Shown in pieces: positions 1-11,239 of a stretch of DNA of 64,000 nt. This stretch comes from Xanthostigma xanthostigma (lineage: Eukaryota > Arthropoda > Insecta > Raphidioptera > Raphidiidae): NCBI GenBank assembly GCA_963575645.1, contig OY754468.1, positions 1,054,001 to 1,118,000 on the forward strand, written 5' to 3'. Every line of letters starts with the position of its first letter. The stretch's first letter is position 1. Made by a program: the position numbers and the translations under genes. Below the pieces are notes generated by a model. The model was not told the origin of the DNA, did no database searches, and saw nothing but the letters and a program-made list of their open reading frames with translations.

Positions 1-55
1 GAACTACAAGAAAATTACAACGATTTTATATAAAATAACTTTTACTTATAAAATA

Positions 56-412
56 CTAGCGGTCCCGCCAGGTTTCACCCGGATGCAAAAGAACGAATGA
101 GGGAGGAGAGACATGAGTACGTACGCTCATCTTCGTTTACAGAGATGAATGTTGTGTCCAAACTTCATGATGATCGAAGTTATCGTTCAAAAGTTTTTGT
201 CGAACGGACAAATTTTGAGTTATATTTTGCAACATTTTTCATTGATGTTCCGCTCCTATTGGTCGTAGCGTGATATTATAAAGCCTATAGCCTTACTCGA
301 TATAAATGGGCTATCCAACAAAAAAAAAATCAATTCGAACTAGTCGTTCCAGAGATTAGCGCGTTTAACCAAACAAACAAACAAACTCTTCGGCTTTATA
401 TATTAGGATAGA
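56..412 (-). mobile_element. Lep1-like non-autonomous Helitron
   Basis: Read on the minus strand it starts TCTATCCTAATATATAAAGC and ends in a GC-rich hairpin and CTAG, with no target duplication and flanking A/T, the hallmarks of Helitrons. The interior (GATTAGCGCG, GGCTATCCAAC, CGGAACATCAATG in various forms) is shared with copies at 47973-48598, 48862-49456 and 62506-62813. It has no coding capacity. Confidence 0.8.
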
Positions 413-589
413 TATATAGATTTTAGTTATTGAAAACGCCGTATATACAACGGCATTGCGACACGCCCATTTAGATTTAAAAATTTACCTGGCAAATAAA
501 TGTCGTTCGCTTTGTCATTTGCGATGTTTGCGCGGCGGGAGGTACACGCGGTCAATTTTGACGAACACGAGAGACACGACGTTACTTAA

Positions 590-1011
590 GAGTATTCGTC
601 CCTGCAAATACCCCCTGCACCCTTCATCTCAAATCTTTTCACCTCGCCTAAAAACGGTTCGCGCTCTCCCGACGCTATTTTTAAAGCTAGAGGGTTCTGG
701 TAAACACCAAATGAAAGACAAAGAATCAGACTACAGATCCTTCAGGCGAATTTTTTGATAAAAAAAAATCCTGAAGAAACTTACAACCTCTTGAAAAAAA
801 TAATAAGTTACGTAATATTTCACACGTAGGCGAAACTGTTTTTCAAAAAATTCGCCTGAAGGATCTGTAGTCTGATTCTTTGTCTTTCATTTGGCGTTTA
901 CCAGAACCCTCTAGCTTTAAAAATAGCGTCGGGAGAGCGCGAGCCGTTTTTAGGCGAGGGGAAAAGATTTGAGATGAAAGGTGCAGGGGGTGTTTGCAGG
1001 GACGAATACTC
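590..1011. mobile_element. TTAA-flanked fold-back MITE (piggyBac-like)
   Basis: Flanked by TTAA on both sides (586-589 and 1012-1015). The ends are GAGTATTCGTCCCTGCAAA and its complement, and almost the whole element is an inverted repeat with arms near 185 bp around a short centre. TTAA target duplication is typical of piggyBac-type transposases (established). A diverged relative of the arm sequence lies near 32430-32770. The short open frame at 456-758 that crosses its edge is not credible. Confidence 0.8.
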
Positions 1012-1015
1012 TTAA

Positions 1016-1317
1016 ATGAATTACTGAAGCTGACCGGAGATTAAAGAATAGATGAGATTTTGAGTCGAGTAAACTGAACGATGATTAAATAAGCGAAGTA
1101 ATTACGGCAAACACGTCTGCCAGATGTGCACAGAGATATTTCAATTTATTACACTAATTTCAATTACATAACGATTACGAGCGATGATGCTCCAGATGTC
1201 AGCGGTTCAAAAGCTTTCCAAATGCTACGCCGCCCTGACCATTTAAATTAGTACTAGTGTGACCTGTGCGAATTATTCGCACTAAATAAGTATAATAATT
1301 ATCACTTAACAAAATTA
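1016..1317. other. AT-rich sequence, no feature seen
   Basis: No open frame, repeat end or RNA gene recognised. Confidence 0.5.
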
Positions 1318-1322
1318 TTTTT

Positions 1323-1989
1323 GACGTGATAACGTCTTATAAATTGATGAATCACCAATCTTATAAATTGATAAAACACCGGCTGCATGTTCGAAAAAGT
1401 GTAACGTAACGTTCCTAACGTTCCTAACGTTTCGCCTGACCCTGTGCGTGCTTTTTGCTAATTTCTCGCTCAATTTAAATCAGATCGGTTTGAAACCAGT
1501 CTTAAACGAAAGAGGAGAACATTTTACATAGATTTCGTATAACAGAATTTGCCTAAACAGTTTTTTTATACAAATTTATATAGAAAAATATTTTATACAA
1601 ATTTATATAGAAAAATAGCTGTATAAATGCAATGTTGTGTAATGCATGGCGCGACGCGGTCGGTTGTCTTTGTTTGCCGTACATGGAAATTAGAAGCAAA
1701 CGTATGTCTTGTCTTAACATGAAAACAGCTGCATTTCTAATGTTTAATTCAATTTTTTGACATTAGTATATTGTGAAATGCAAAGCCTTCTAAGTTAAGT
1801 ATTGGAATAACTAATTATTATTAGAACATAATACTTTGTAAGTTGCAAACGTCACTTTTGACATTTCTTATCATTTCGACACCAAGGATAAGCGGATTGA
1901 AACCAAATTTTGGGAGGTTTAGGTTATGTATTACGGAATACGTTATCACGTAAAACTATCGTCCGTAAACCGACTTTACAGACAACCAA
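1323..1989 (+). mobile_element. Family B element, interior type 1
   Basis: Starts GACGTGATAACGTC and ends CAGACAACCAA, and is flanked on both sides by exactly five T residues (1318-1322, 1990-1994). The interior (about TTGCTAATTTCTCGCTC through ACCAAATTTTGGGAGG) is shared with copies at 12962-13614 and 17580-18244. No coding capacity. The transposon superfamily was not recognised. Confidence 0.75.
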
Positions 1990-2059
1990 TTTTTAAATAT
2001 GATTGCAGGTATTCAATTCGTTTCTAATTTTGCACACTGCTTATAACGTTCTTCTTTTT

Positions 2060-2345
2060 GTTGTATTACAATATGAAGCTCAGATGACCGATCGAAGAAA
2101 TATTTTACTAAAATTGTCATATAGAGGCGCAAGTAGCAAAAGCGTTGAGCTAAGCCGTCAGATGGCATCATGCAGCATTGCTGTGACGTTGTTCAGCGTT
2201 GCTCGCTGTTTCAAAATTACAGTCTTCAGATGGCAGTATGCAGTATTGTATTACAATATGAAGGTCAGATGACAGATCGAAGTGTTGACGTTGTTTCAAA
2301 ATTAAAGCCGTCAGATGGCAGACGTTGTTCAGCGTTGCTGTATTT
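2060..2345 (+). repeat. Degenerate local repeats
   Basis: TATTACAATATGAAG followed by a TCAGATGACxGATCGAAG block occurs at about 2063 and 2248. CAGATGGCA occurs near 2158, 2227 and 2310, and CAGCGTTGCT recurs. This looks like an old tandem array of roughly 185-bp and shorter units. The open frames at 2003-2352 are by-products. Confidence 0.5.
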
Positions 2346-3099
2346 TAATTAATTTACAAAAAAACAAAAGCAACAATAAATTTTTTAGTTGTCGATGTCA
2401 GTAGAGCAAGCAATTATCTGTAAAATGATATATAATTTATGTGGAGAAATTGTGAGGTTTTTTCTAAAAAGTGAGGCAAACATCTTTAACCTTAGCGTAT
2501 TAATATATATGATAATTTCTTGTAATACCGGAATTCCCGGGAAATGGGTTTTATTTCCCGGTACTAAAGGCGATGAAATTTCTCGGGAATTCCCGGGAGC
2601 AATCCCTAGATACGACCCAAACAAATAACATCCATTTTTGGTGAGTCCGGTGTTGTATATTATATATACACATATAGCAAAATTGAATTCTGTTGAAATC
2701 TATTTTCACTTTTCAATATTCATAACAAATACAAAGTATATTAGAGACAAGTTTAACAGTTTAGCTGATAAAAAATTATAATAAATAGCTGCGGTGTCGA
2801 CAAAAAAACGTGATTACTTATGCCAGTAAAAGTTGATTACCGACTTTGTTTTGTATATCAATGCCAAGCAAAGAACCGCAACTGGTTTATCGATTTTAAA
2901 TCAACGAGAGAAAGTATGCAGACAACGCCGCCGTACCTATACGAAGCACAAAAAATCGATACATATATTATTTAATTTATAATACAGTAGCCTTTACCTG
3001 CGGCTTCACTCACGATATATACAGAGTGACCAGGCAGTAAAAACTAAACTACGTTATTTTCGAATATAACAGAGGTCTATAGCTTAAGCAACGAATAAT
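2346..3099. other. AT-rich spacer with GGAATTCCCGGG repeats
   Basis: No gene seen. At 2525-2605 GGAATTCCCGGGA occurs twice, with TTTCCCGG between the copies. The paired 79-residue frames on opposite strands here reflect this symmetry rather than coding. Confidence 0.4.
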
Positions 3100-4267
3100 T
3101 CTAGATGGAAAAGTCGAAAGCAGAACATTTGACTTAGGAACTTTGTTTGGACTAGTTAGGAGATAAACATACTAAAAGTCCTTACCCCTCCGAGGTACGC
3201 CCGAAGGGGGGGAGCACAAAGAAGGTCCCGTTTTTTGGTATTTTGCTTTCATCTCGAAAACGGTACGTCGTACGAAATTTTGTTGGAATACATAATGAAA
3301 GCTGATAAAATTCTCTACAACTTTAGTTTTCACACTTTTTATCTATCTCCAATCTTTGCCTAGCTATGAGCTCCGAAAAATGGTCGATTTTCAAAAATGT
3401 GTTAAATTCTCTGTAGCACATTGTAACAATACGAATTTGTCAAAATCATTTCGTATCGCTCATCCACACTATTAAAAACACCCACACACTATTAAAAAAT
3501 AACATAAGCTGGGAGTACCTCCACACAGGGCCCTCTTTCCCACTGGGCACTCTGGCACGTGCCCAGGGCCCCGCGATCGATAGGGACCCCCTAGTTTAAT
3601 GGTATACTAAGTACCTAAACTGTTTTAAACAAAAATCATCAGTGAACTATTTTTCATATACTTATTTTTTTTGTGTCCTTCATGTTAAAATTGGGAACGT
3701 GATCCTTTTAAATATATGCATTTTATATCACATTCCTCGACTTAGAATCTAGAACCTTGTTTATCTATTTTCTTTGTCTATTCTAACAAAATAGTGCTCT
3801 GTTAAGGTCATAGGGGCCCCATAATCCTAATGTGCCCAGGGCCTTCAATAGGTTAAAGCTTATGTTATTTTTTAATAGTGTGTGGGTGTTTTTAATAGTT
3901 TGGATGAGCGATACGAAATGATTTTGACAAATTCGTATTGTTACAATGTGCTACAGAGAATTTAACACATTTTTGAAAATCGACCATTTTTTGGAGCTCA
4001 TAGGTAGGCAAGGATTGGAGATAGATAAAAAGTGTGAAAGCTAAAGTTGTAGTGAATTTTATCAGCTTTCATTATGTATTACAACAAAATTTCGTACGAC
4101 GTACCGTTTTCGAGATGAAAGCAAAAAACCAAAAAACGGGACCTTCTTTGTGCTCCCCCCCTTCGGGCGTACCTCAGAGGGGCAAGGACTTTTAGTATGT
4201 TTATCTCCTAACTAGTCCAAACAAAGTTCCTAAGTCAAATGTTCTGCTTTCGACTTTTCCATCTAGA
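3100..4267. mobile_element. 1.17-kb fold-back element
   Basis: Two arms of about 410 bp (3100-3510 and 3857-4267) are nearly perfect inverted copies. They start TCTAGATGGAAAAGTCG and end at its complement. The spacer (3511-3856) has GTGCCCAGGGCCCC and CCTAATGTGCCCAGGGCC. Non-coding. Confidence 0.8.
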
Positions 4268-4323
4268 TGCCCCTTATAAGCACTCATTGACTAAACTACT
4301 ATGCGTGGATCGTTTTACTAACG

Positions 4324-4911
4324 TATAATACGCGCCACGAATCTAAAAGGCTCGGAAGTTACATGCGAATGCGGGCTTGTGCTTGTACAGTCTGTTAAAA
4401 AACTACAAACTTGCAACTCAACAAAACTAAAATAGCATTGGAGATTGACTCTATTCAATAAATAGAGTAACTGTGATCCATTGAAGTTAAAGATGAGTAT
4501 TTGGAAAGAATTCCGTGGCATAAGGATCGAAAATGAAGCAATACTGAGATTTTTTTAAACTTGCATTTAATACTAACGTTTCGATACGTTACTGAAGATG
4601 ATACAAAACGTATCGAAACGTTAGTATTATAAATGCAAGTTTAAAAAAATCTCAGTATTGCTTCATTTTCGATCCTTATGCCACGGAATTCTTTCCAAAT
4701 ACTCATCATTAAAATAGCAATAACAACTTGACAATAGCGTACTCGACTGTACTTTAAAGCAGGAAAGCGACAAGTGACAAAGGCAACGAGCGATCACGGC
4801 CAATCGCCGATAGCTGGGAGGTGGCGGGAGCCCCAACGGCTCTAAAATGTGCCTTTGCGACACTGTTTGTGATTAGCTTCCGAATATTTTAGATCCGTGG
4901 CGCGTATTATA
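4324..4911. mobile_element. TATAATACGCGCCACG MITE, copy 1 (interrupted)
   Basis: Inverted ends read TATAATACGCGCCACG, then ATCTAAAAGG. Two further copies at 10911-11226 and 43526-43854 are near 320 bp; this one is longer because the hairpin at 4492-4707 is inserted in it. The frames at 4318-4521 and 4663-4863 lie inside it and are not genes. Confidence 0.75.
4492..4707. mobile_element. Fold-back insertion with CTGAAGA/CGAAACGTT centre
   Basis: Inverted arms of about 100 bp starting GATGAGTATTTGGAAAG. The centre is CTGAAGATGATACAAAACG then TATCGAAACGTT. Arm sequence (GTGGCATAAGGATCGA, TTGCATTTAATACTAACG) is related to the hairpin at 36097-36315. Probably Penelope-derived (inference). Confidence 0.6.
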
Positions 4912-4985
4912 ATTATGAAGCGGTACTGCAACCTGCCTTAATCTATTACTTAATCTCGCCAAACTAACCTATAAACATATTTTGA

Positions 4986-5299
4986 AACATTCAATAATTT
5001 GAATGGTTTATTCTATTCATATCCATGTTATTGAATGACTGTAAATGTTCATGGGTATTTGGATTGACAAAACAGTTATTATTTAAACAATTAGTTAGTT
5101 AGTTATATTTTCATGACTTTTGTACTTGTAAAATAATATTTATCTTTTGTTTTTTGTATTCTTGTTACAGTACCTGAAGAAGTCTCGAGAGAGACGAAAC
5201 GTCGTACGATGATATTAAAGAATTGTTTAAATAATAACTGTTTTGTCAATCCAAATACCCATGAGCATTTACAGTCATTTAATAATTTGAATGTTCCAA
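4986..5299 (+). mobile_element. Inverted-repeat element around a hammerhead-like motif
   Basis: The outer arms, ATTCAATAATTTGAAT on the left and GGGTATTTGGATTGACAAAA with its complement on the right, are inverted copies flanking the motif at 5158-5223. Similar design to 4492-4707 and 36097-36315. Confidence 0.6.
5158..5223 (+). ncRNA. Hammerhead-ribozyme-like motif
   Basis: Stem I outer AUUCUU (5158-5163) pairs with AAGAAU (5218-5223). Stem I inner GUAC (5170-5173) pairs with GUAC (5204-5207). Core CUGAAGA is 5174-5180. Stem II GUCUC/GAGAC (5182-5186, 5191-5195) is closed by GAGA. GAA is 5196-5198, followed by palindromic ACGU as a minimal stem III and C as the cleavage-site base. One extra A separates the core from stem II, so catalysis is uncertain. 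Confidence 0.45.
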
Positions 5300-5731
5300 A
5301 CTTCGTGTTGAGAGCAAAAACATGTCACTGACACAAACAGCAGAGATAACCGAAATAATCTTGAAGCCAGACTCGATGACAGAATAAAAAACTGTTATGA
5401 AACTCGACAAAACAAGAGAAAGAGGAAATTGCAAGTCATAATATTGTAATAATAAAAAGCAGAACGAAATGACATACCGTATTTGTCTCTTTGACGAAGC
5501 CTACAGAGTTGAATCAGTATAGAAATTTCGAGTTACTTAACAACTGACTGATTACACGAACGGCTTAGCTACGCATTCACACTCGACTGAACAAAATTCA
5601 ATGAAGCGAATAATTTATTGTCTTTAAATTTAATATTTAATTTCAGTTGTAACTATAATCACAAAATACATTGTTCTCTGGAGTTTGATCAGGGTTGCCA
5701 ACCAGAAATTCGTCAGCCGGTGCTGGGAATC
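5300..5731. other. No feature seen
   Basis: AT-rich sequence without a recognisable gene or repeat boundary. Confidence 0.4.
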
Positions 5732-5739
5732 CACTAGAA

Positions 5740-6163
5740 CAGCCATACTCAAAGTGTGCTCCGCGGAACCCTAGGGTTCCGCGAAACCCCTGTGGGGGCT
5801 CCGCAAGAATTTAGAAAAATATTAAAAACACCTCTCTCTCTGTTTGAGGCGATGTTCACGAGGCGCAGCCAAACTTAGTCGCCACCACAGTACAAATTAT
5901 TGTCCCTTTGATAAAAGCCGCCCCTGGGATTAGGCGCTATAGTTATGAACAAAACATAGAGTCGAGAATTGCTTGCACTGTCAATTTGTATTTCTATTTT
6001 TATTTCGGATTATAATACTATTAATAAGTAACTGTTACATTGTCCTCGTATTATGCTTATTAATAAAGAATGCATATAAAGACATTTTTGTTTTATTGAG
6101 GGTTCCGTCAAGTATTTCGCTTTCCAAAAGGGTTCCGTCACCAAAAAGGTTTGAGAGCCGCTG
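5740..6163. mobile_element. hAT-like MITE
   Basis: An 8-bp target duplication, CACTAGAA, flanks it (5732-5739 and 6164-6171). The ends are CAGCCATACTCAAA and, inverted, CAGCGGCTCTCAAA. A perfect 20-bp palindrome, GCGGAACCCTAGGGTTCCGC, lies near the left end. The 76-residue frame at 5973-6203 runs through it and out of it, so it is not a gene. Confidence 0.85.
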
Positions 6164-6268
6164 CACTAGAATATGTAAAAAGAACTATTGGGATTTGACA
6201 TAGAACGATACAACATCTGGTGATTGAAAATTAAACCAAAAACACATTACATTTTACTATACTATTTA

Positions 6269-6674
6269 TCTATACTAATATTTGTGTGTATGCGGAGGGC
6301 AATCTCCAAAACTACTGATCCGATTTCTAAATATTTTCACCAATATTTAAGAATGGACCTTTAAGATGGACTTAGGCTATATATAATCGCGTTAAAATAA
6401 AATCGCTTTGCGTGGAGACCAATTTTCTATACTAATATTATAGAGTGCGAATTTTGCAAATTTGTGTGTATGCGGAGAGTAATCTCCGAAACTACTGATC
6501 CGATTTCTAAATTTTTTCACCAATATTTAATAATGGACCTTCAGGATGGACTTAGGCTATATATTATCGCGTTGAAATAAAATAGCTTTTCGTGGAGACC
6601 AATTTTACAACGAAAGTCGACAAAAAAACGGTGGCAATCTACACATTCGGGCGAAGTCAGACCCGGGCCACTAG
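6269..6674 (+). mobile_element. Helitron with duplicated 5' end
   Basis: Begins TCTATACTAATATT and ends in a CGGGC hairpin followed by CTAG. A second 5' end starts at 6426 and repeats the first about 155 bp with small differences. Relatives are at 32043-32271 and 41051-41840. Confidence 0.75.
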
Positions 6675-6833
6675 TTTACAATTAAATGGCGTATTGGACA
6701 TCACATTTAGCCTAAGCTCCGCCCACATGTCAAATTCTGATTGTAGTTTGTATTATTTTTGTGGGTTACGTCTAGCTGTCAAAGTATTCGAATCGGGATG
6801 TTTGAAAGTGGGATAAGACACCATCGTTTTTTT

Positions 6834-6974
6834 GACGTGATAACGTCTTATAAATTGATGAATCACCAATCTTATAAATTGATAAAAGACCCTGCACAAA
6901 CCTTACGGGATTTGGATCTCGGTTAAATTAATCGAAAATGGTTTTATTCCATAGTTTAGTTAAAAACCAATAGA
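6834..6974 (+). mobile_element. Broken family B start plus fragment of TIR element E
   Basis: 6834-6887 repeats the first 54 bp of family B. From 6888 it switches to the first part of element E (GACCCTGCACAAACC to CCAATAGAT), with an internal deletion relative to 17178-18374, and then a complete family B copy starts. Confidence 0.65.
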
Positions 6975-6978
6975 TTTT

Positions 6979-7540
6979 GACGTGATAACGTCTTATAAAT
7001 TGATGAATCACTAATCTTACAAATTGATGAAACACCGGCTGCATGCACGAAAAAGTGTAACGTTCCGCCTGACCCTGTGCGTGCTTTTCTCGAAAACGGC
7101 CCTAACGATTTGGATGAAATTTACTGAAAAGGGATTTTGGGGGGCAAAAAATCGTTTTAGCTAGGTCTCATCTCTCGAAAAAATCGTTTTCTTACAAATT
7201 TTATCATTATAAAAATCAATTTTTTGACGTATGAAAATACTTAAATATTGTAAGTAGGTTTTGGAATTTTATATAAACAGTGAAACAATTGTTTTATAAA
7301 TAGTATGACAGTTAATCTTTGAGACTTAAATAAATACGAAAGAAAGAAAGTTAATAAAAAAAAATATTTTTATAGGTGGTGAGTAATTTAATAAATAAAA
7401 TTAACCTAAATTTGAAGCGAAAGATACAATATCATAGATTCGAATTATTATAATTATTATATGTAGAATTTAGGTTATGTATTACGGAATACGTTTTCAC
7501 GTAAAACTATCGTCCGTAAACCGACTTTACAGACAACCAA
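6979..7540 (+). mobile_element. Family B element, interior type 2
   Basis: GACGTGATAACGTC start and CAGACAACCAA end, in a T run (4 before, 7 after). The interior includes GATTTGGATGAAATTTACTG and GGGGGGCAAAAAATCG, shared with 8462-9028, 11702-12287 and 41137-41719. The MYYGIR frame near the right end recurs in every copy but is short and non-coding. Confidence 0.75.
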
Positions 7541-7547
7541 TTTTTTT

Positions 7548-8336
7548 AGGGAATAACCAGTTTTGTCTCATGCCCTCAGATCACAGGCGTGAGACACTTT
7601 CTCGTAATTGTAATAAAAATATAACTTCCTCGAGTTCGAGTAAACGCAGATTTATTATTCACTGTTTTTTTTTCTATTCAGTTCTATTACAAAAAGAACA
7701 GTTCCACGTAATTGAAGAATAATAGCGTGTATTTTCATACATCTTCATTATAAAACATAATTACCTTTCAAACGGATGGACAAAACTATAATCAATATTA
7801 TTTTTACTATTTCGATTTCCCGTTTCCGACTTATTTAAAAGAAATTGTACAGATTTTAATACATAACTAAAGTTTTCTTACTTTATTTATTGTAGATTAT
7901 AGAGGCTCGGCAACTCAGATCATTACGTAGACCGGTTTAGAAAACAAACAAATAAACAAAAACTCACACACAATCGGTCTCAGGACTCTGGAAGTACTAC
8001 AAAATGTTTGTCGCGATTCGTGATTCTGACTCATACAAGTAAAACTAGGGTTTCAAATAATATTTTGTCCGCGTAGATGCGGTTTTGGTGGATAGACAGA
8101 TCTTCAAGCGACGCTAAAACCACAAAAACACGTAAGAACAATATCAACTGTCAGCGTATTGTTTACCCAATGGTTAGCCACGAAGACCTAATGGGCATTC
8201 GTATCAATTTCGCGTGTACAAACAAACTCACGCGCCATAAATTGACGCAAATCACGGAACAAAACTGCTAAAATCCTGTCTTGTGACTTATTGTGACATG
8301 AAGTTGTTCTTATGTTCTTAGACAAAATAAAAAAAG
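7548..8336. other. No feature seen
   Basis: Unique-looking AT-rich sequence; the short frames have no recognisable similarity. Confidence 0.4.
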
Positions 8337-8452
8337 TATCCCTTAATACACGCCTTAAAATAATGTTTTTTTCTAATACCCTACAGCAGCGGTTTCCAAA
8401 GTGAGGGGCGCGCCCCCTTGGGAGGCCGCAGATTAATTGCAAAACAGAGAAT
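8337..8452. repeat. Duplicated hAT left end and flank
   Basis: About 115 bp, including the CCCTACAG target site and the first 66 bp of the hAT-like MITE (CAGCGGTTTCCAAAG), occurs here and again at 9036-9152, either side of a family B element. Confidence 0.8.
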
Positions 8453-8461
8453 AAAAAAAAT

Positions 8462-9028
8462 TTGGTTGTCTGTAAAGTCGGTTTACGGACGATAGTTTTA
8501 CGTGATAACGTATTCCGTAATACATAACCTAAATTTATATAACAATTATAATAATTCGAATCTATGATATTGCATCTTTCGCTTCAAATTTAGGTTAATT
8601 TTATTTATTTAAATTACTCACCATATAATATAATTGTTTTTTTTAACTTTCTTTCTTTCGTATTTATTTTAAGTCTCAAAGATTAGCTGTCATAATATTT
8701 ATAAAACAATTGTTTCACTGTTTATATAAAATTCCAAAACCTACTTACAATATTTAAGTATTTTCATACGGCAAAAAATTGATTTTTATAATGATAAAAT
8801 TTGTAAGAAAACGATTTTTTCGAGAGATGAGACCTAGCTAAAACGATTTTTTGCCCCCCAAAATCTCTTTTCAGTAAATTTCATCCAAATCGTTAGGTCC
8901 GTTTTCGAGAAAAGCACGCACAGGGTCAGGCGGAACGTTAGGAACGTTACACTTTTTCGTGCATGCAGCCGGTGTTTTATCAATTTATAAGATTGGTGAT
9001 TCATCAATTTATAAGACGTTATGACGTC
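8462..9028 (-). mobile_element. Family B element, interior type 2
   Basis: Minus-strand copy, from CAACCAA complement TTGGTTGTCTG to the complement of the GACGTG end (here GACGTC by a base change). It sits between the two 115-bp direct repeats. Confidence 0.75.
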
Positions 9029-9085
9029 AAAAATTTATCCCTTAATACACGCCTTAAAATAATATTTTTTTCTAACACCCTACAG

Positions 9086-9350
9086 CAGCGGTTTCCAAAG
9101 TGAGGGGCGCGCCCCCTTGGGACGGCGCAGATTAATTGCAAAACAGAGAAAATAATTTTTTTAATAAATTATTATCAAAATAATGATTAATATTTTTATT
9201 TTAACACACATAAATTATTGTCTAATACCAGCTTTCAGTAAAGAAATTATTTACAAATTGTTTATAATTTTTTTCAAAAGGGTGGTAGGGCGGCAGAGGT
9301 AAGATTTTTTTATAAAGGGAGCGTTAGTGCACAAAGTTTGGAAACCGCTG
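9086..9350. mobile_element. hAT-like MITE, 265 bp
   Basis: Target duplication CCCTACAG (9078-9085 and 9351-9358) and ends CAGCGGTTTCCAAA and TTTGGAAACCGCTG. These are diagnostic of hAT insertions. The GGGGCGCGCCCCC palindrome lies near the left end. Confidence 0.88.
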
Positions 9351-9358
9351 CCCTACAG

Positions 9359-10038
9359 TAAGTAAATCCATATCCGACTAGCGTGTGTTTTCTTAAAATT
9401 TGTAAGTCCGTTCCTGTCAAGCCGATTTTATGAAAATTTTAGCAGCACATTTGAATCGTTATATAAATAGGTTAAAATTCGGTTTTGGAACGACTCGGAA
9501 ATTTTTATCGATTTCTTTGGATCCGACCACTTTTTTCAACCCCTAAACACCACTCTTAAAATGACCCGATTAGGCCCATTTCGAATAGGCTTCGTGCGGT
9601 GATGGATTCCAACATGTCGACCAAATTTCGTTTAAATCGATACGATCTGTCGAGAGTTATCGTGCTAACGGTATAGTGTCAGCGGCTCTCTTACTACAAA
9701 TAGCTGATATTTTCATAAAGTATTTTCAATGAATTTTATTTTACCCAGAAGACGATCGGTATCCCAGCTATCGCGTTTATAAACGCTCGACAGTTAACGC
9801 ACACTAATAGTTCGCCCGTCGTAAACACACTCATTTTGCGCTTCGCATATAAAATTGCAAAAATCGAGTTCATATTACAAACGCAGCTACAGTGCGCTCG
9901 GCTAAAGAAGACCGGTAGGGAAAGAGCGAGAAGTCGCTGATGCGTACCATTGTGTCCCTTATTGCATGGAAGCGGTTCCAGGATCATTACCTTTTACTAA
10001 TATAAAATGCATGTGCGCTCTTCTGCAATAAAGTCATA
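9359..10038. other. No gene recognised
   Basis: A minus-strand frame at 9736-9987 contains VCVNCRAFINAI, which faintly recalls a zinc-binding segment, but no convincing exon structure supports it. Confidence 0.35.
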
Positions 10039-10638
10039 GTAGGGGAGGGAGGGAGAATATCGCTCACTGGGTAATGGCGCTCACCTCTGTAACTCTGTCA
10101 AAAAGGAACGTAGCAACACGTCACGTCGCGTGAAGCGCGAGGGGAGGGGGCCTCTAATAGACAGCAATGCAAACGGACAGTCAGCTCGCGTCATGCGACC
10201 GTGAAAAGCGTTTCTTTGTTTGCGGCCGCGCTGATCTAATTTTTAATTAGGTGCTGAACAAGTTAAGTTGCTGGGCTCGCTATACTATGGATTCAGTGTT
10301 GCAGATTTGCGTAGACTTGTTTATAAATTTGCTGAGCGCAACAATATCAAAAACAATTATGATCAAAGCAGGAAAACAGCCGGATTGGATTGGGGACACT
10401 ACTTTATGAGACCCTGAGCGGCATTACCCAAAGTCAGGGACAATGCCGCTCAAACATGTTTTTTTAATAATGTTTTCCTACTACTAGTAGGTGAAAGATA
10501 TATGCTTTTGTTGTTAAATTGTTGATTACTCGATAATTAAAGACTTTGTTACTCTTCTTAATTTTGATTTATAATATATAATTTAAAAAATACACCATGT
10601 TTTCCTTAAGTGAACGCCATTCCCCCGTCCTACCCTAC
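10039..10638. mobile_element. Probable 600-bp TIR element
   Basis: The left end GTAGGGGAGGGAGGG then CGCTCAC matches, inverted, the right end GTAGGGTAGGACGGGGG then CGTTCAC. The interior is locally GC-rich, with GAGCGGCATTACCC and GGTAATGGCGCTCAC inverted motifs. No clear target duplication. Confidence 0.5.
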
Positions 10639-10910
10639 ATTCCATAGACCAGTCTTCTTTTAAAATTCGTACTGTACAAAGTACCTATACTCGACGTGGG
10701 CTATTTAATACGCAATCTGCGTACATAAAACACATGGTATAACCAGCCCACAGCAAATAAACAATAGCTTCTTGCATTACAACAATTTGATATATCAACG
10801 GGCATCGCGGTTTTGTAATTCTAGTGCAGGTATGGCCAACATTTTCACATCTACGCGCCAAATTAAAAAAAAAAATGTGAAAACTTATCTCAACGAAGAT
10901 ATGAATATGA

Positions 10911-11226
10911 TATAATACGCGCCACGAATCTAAAAGGCTCGGAAGTTAGACGCGAATGCGGGCTTGCGCTTGTACAGTCTGTTGAAAAACTATACAAACT
11001 CGCAACTCAACAAACCTAAAACAGCAATAACAACTTGACAATAGCGTACTCGACTGTACTTCAAAGCAGGAAAGCGAAAGTGACAAAGGCAACGAGCGAT
11101 GACGGCCAATCACCGACGAGCGCACGTTCCGTGCAGGTAGCTGGGAGGTGATGGGAGCCTCAACGGATCTAAAATGTGCCTTTGTGACTAACTTCCGAAC
11201 CTTTTAGATCCGTGGCGCGTATTATA
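10911..11226. mobile_element. TATAATACGCGCCACG MITE, copy 2
   Basis: Uninterrupted copy, 316 bp, with inverted ends TATAATACGCGCCACG and internal GGCTCGGAAGTTA. The TA at each edge suggests a TA target (inference). Confidence 0.8.
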
Positions 11227-11239
11227 CTTGATTGATTAT

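Noticed and set aside
7477-7722. Recurring MYYGIRYHVKLSS frame as a small conserved protein
   Set aside because: It appears wherever the right end of family B occurs and diverges immediately outside it; it reflects repeat DNA, not a gene.
9736-9987. Minus-strand frame with VCVNCRAFINAI as a possible Spire FYVE-like exon
   Set aside because: Only a few positions match the expected zinc-binding segment, the following residues do not fit, and no good acceptor was found.
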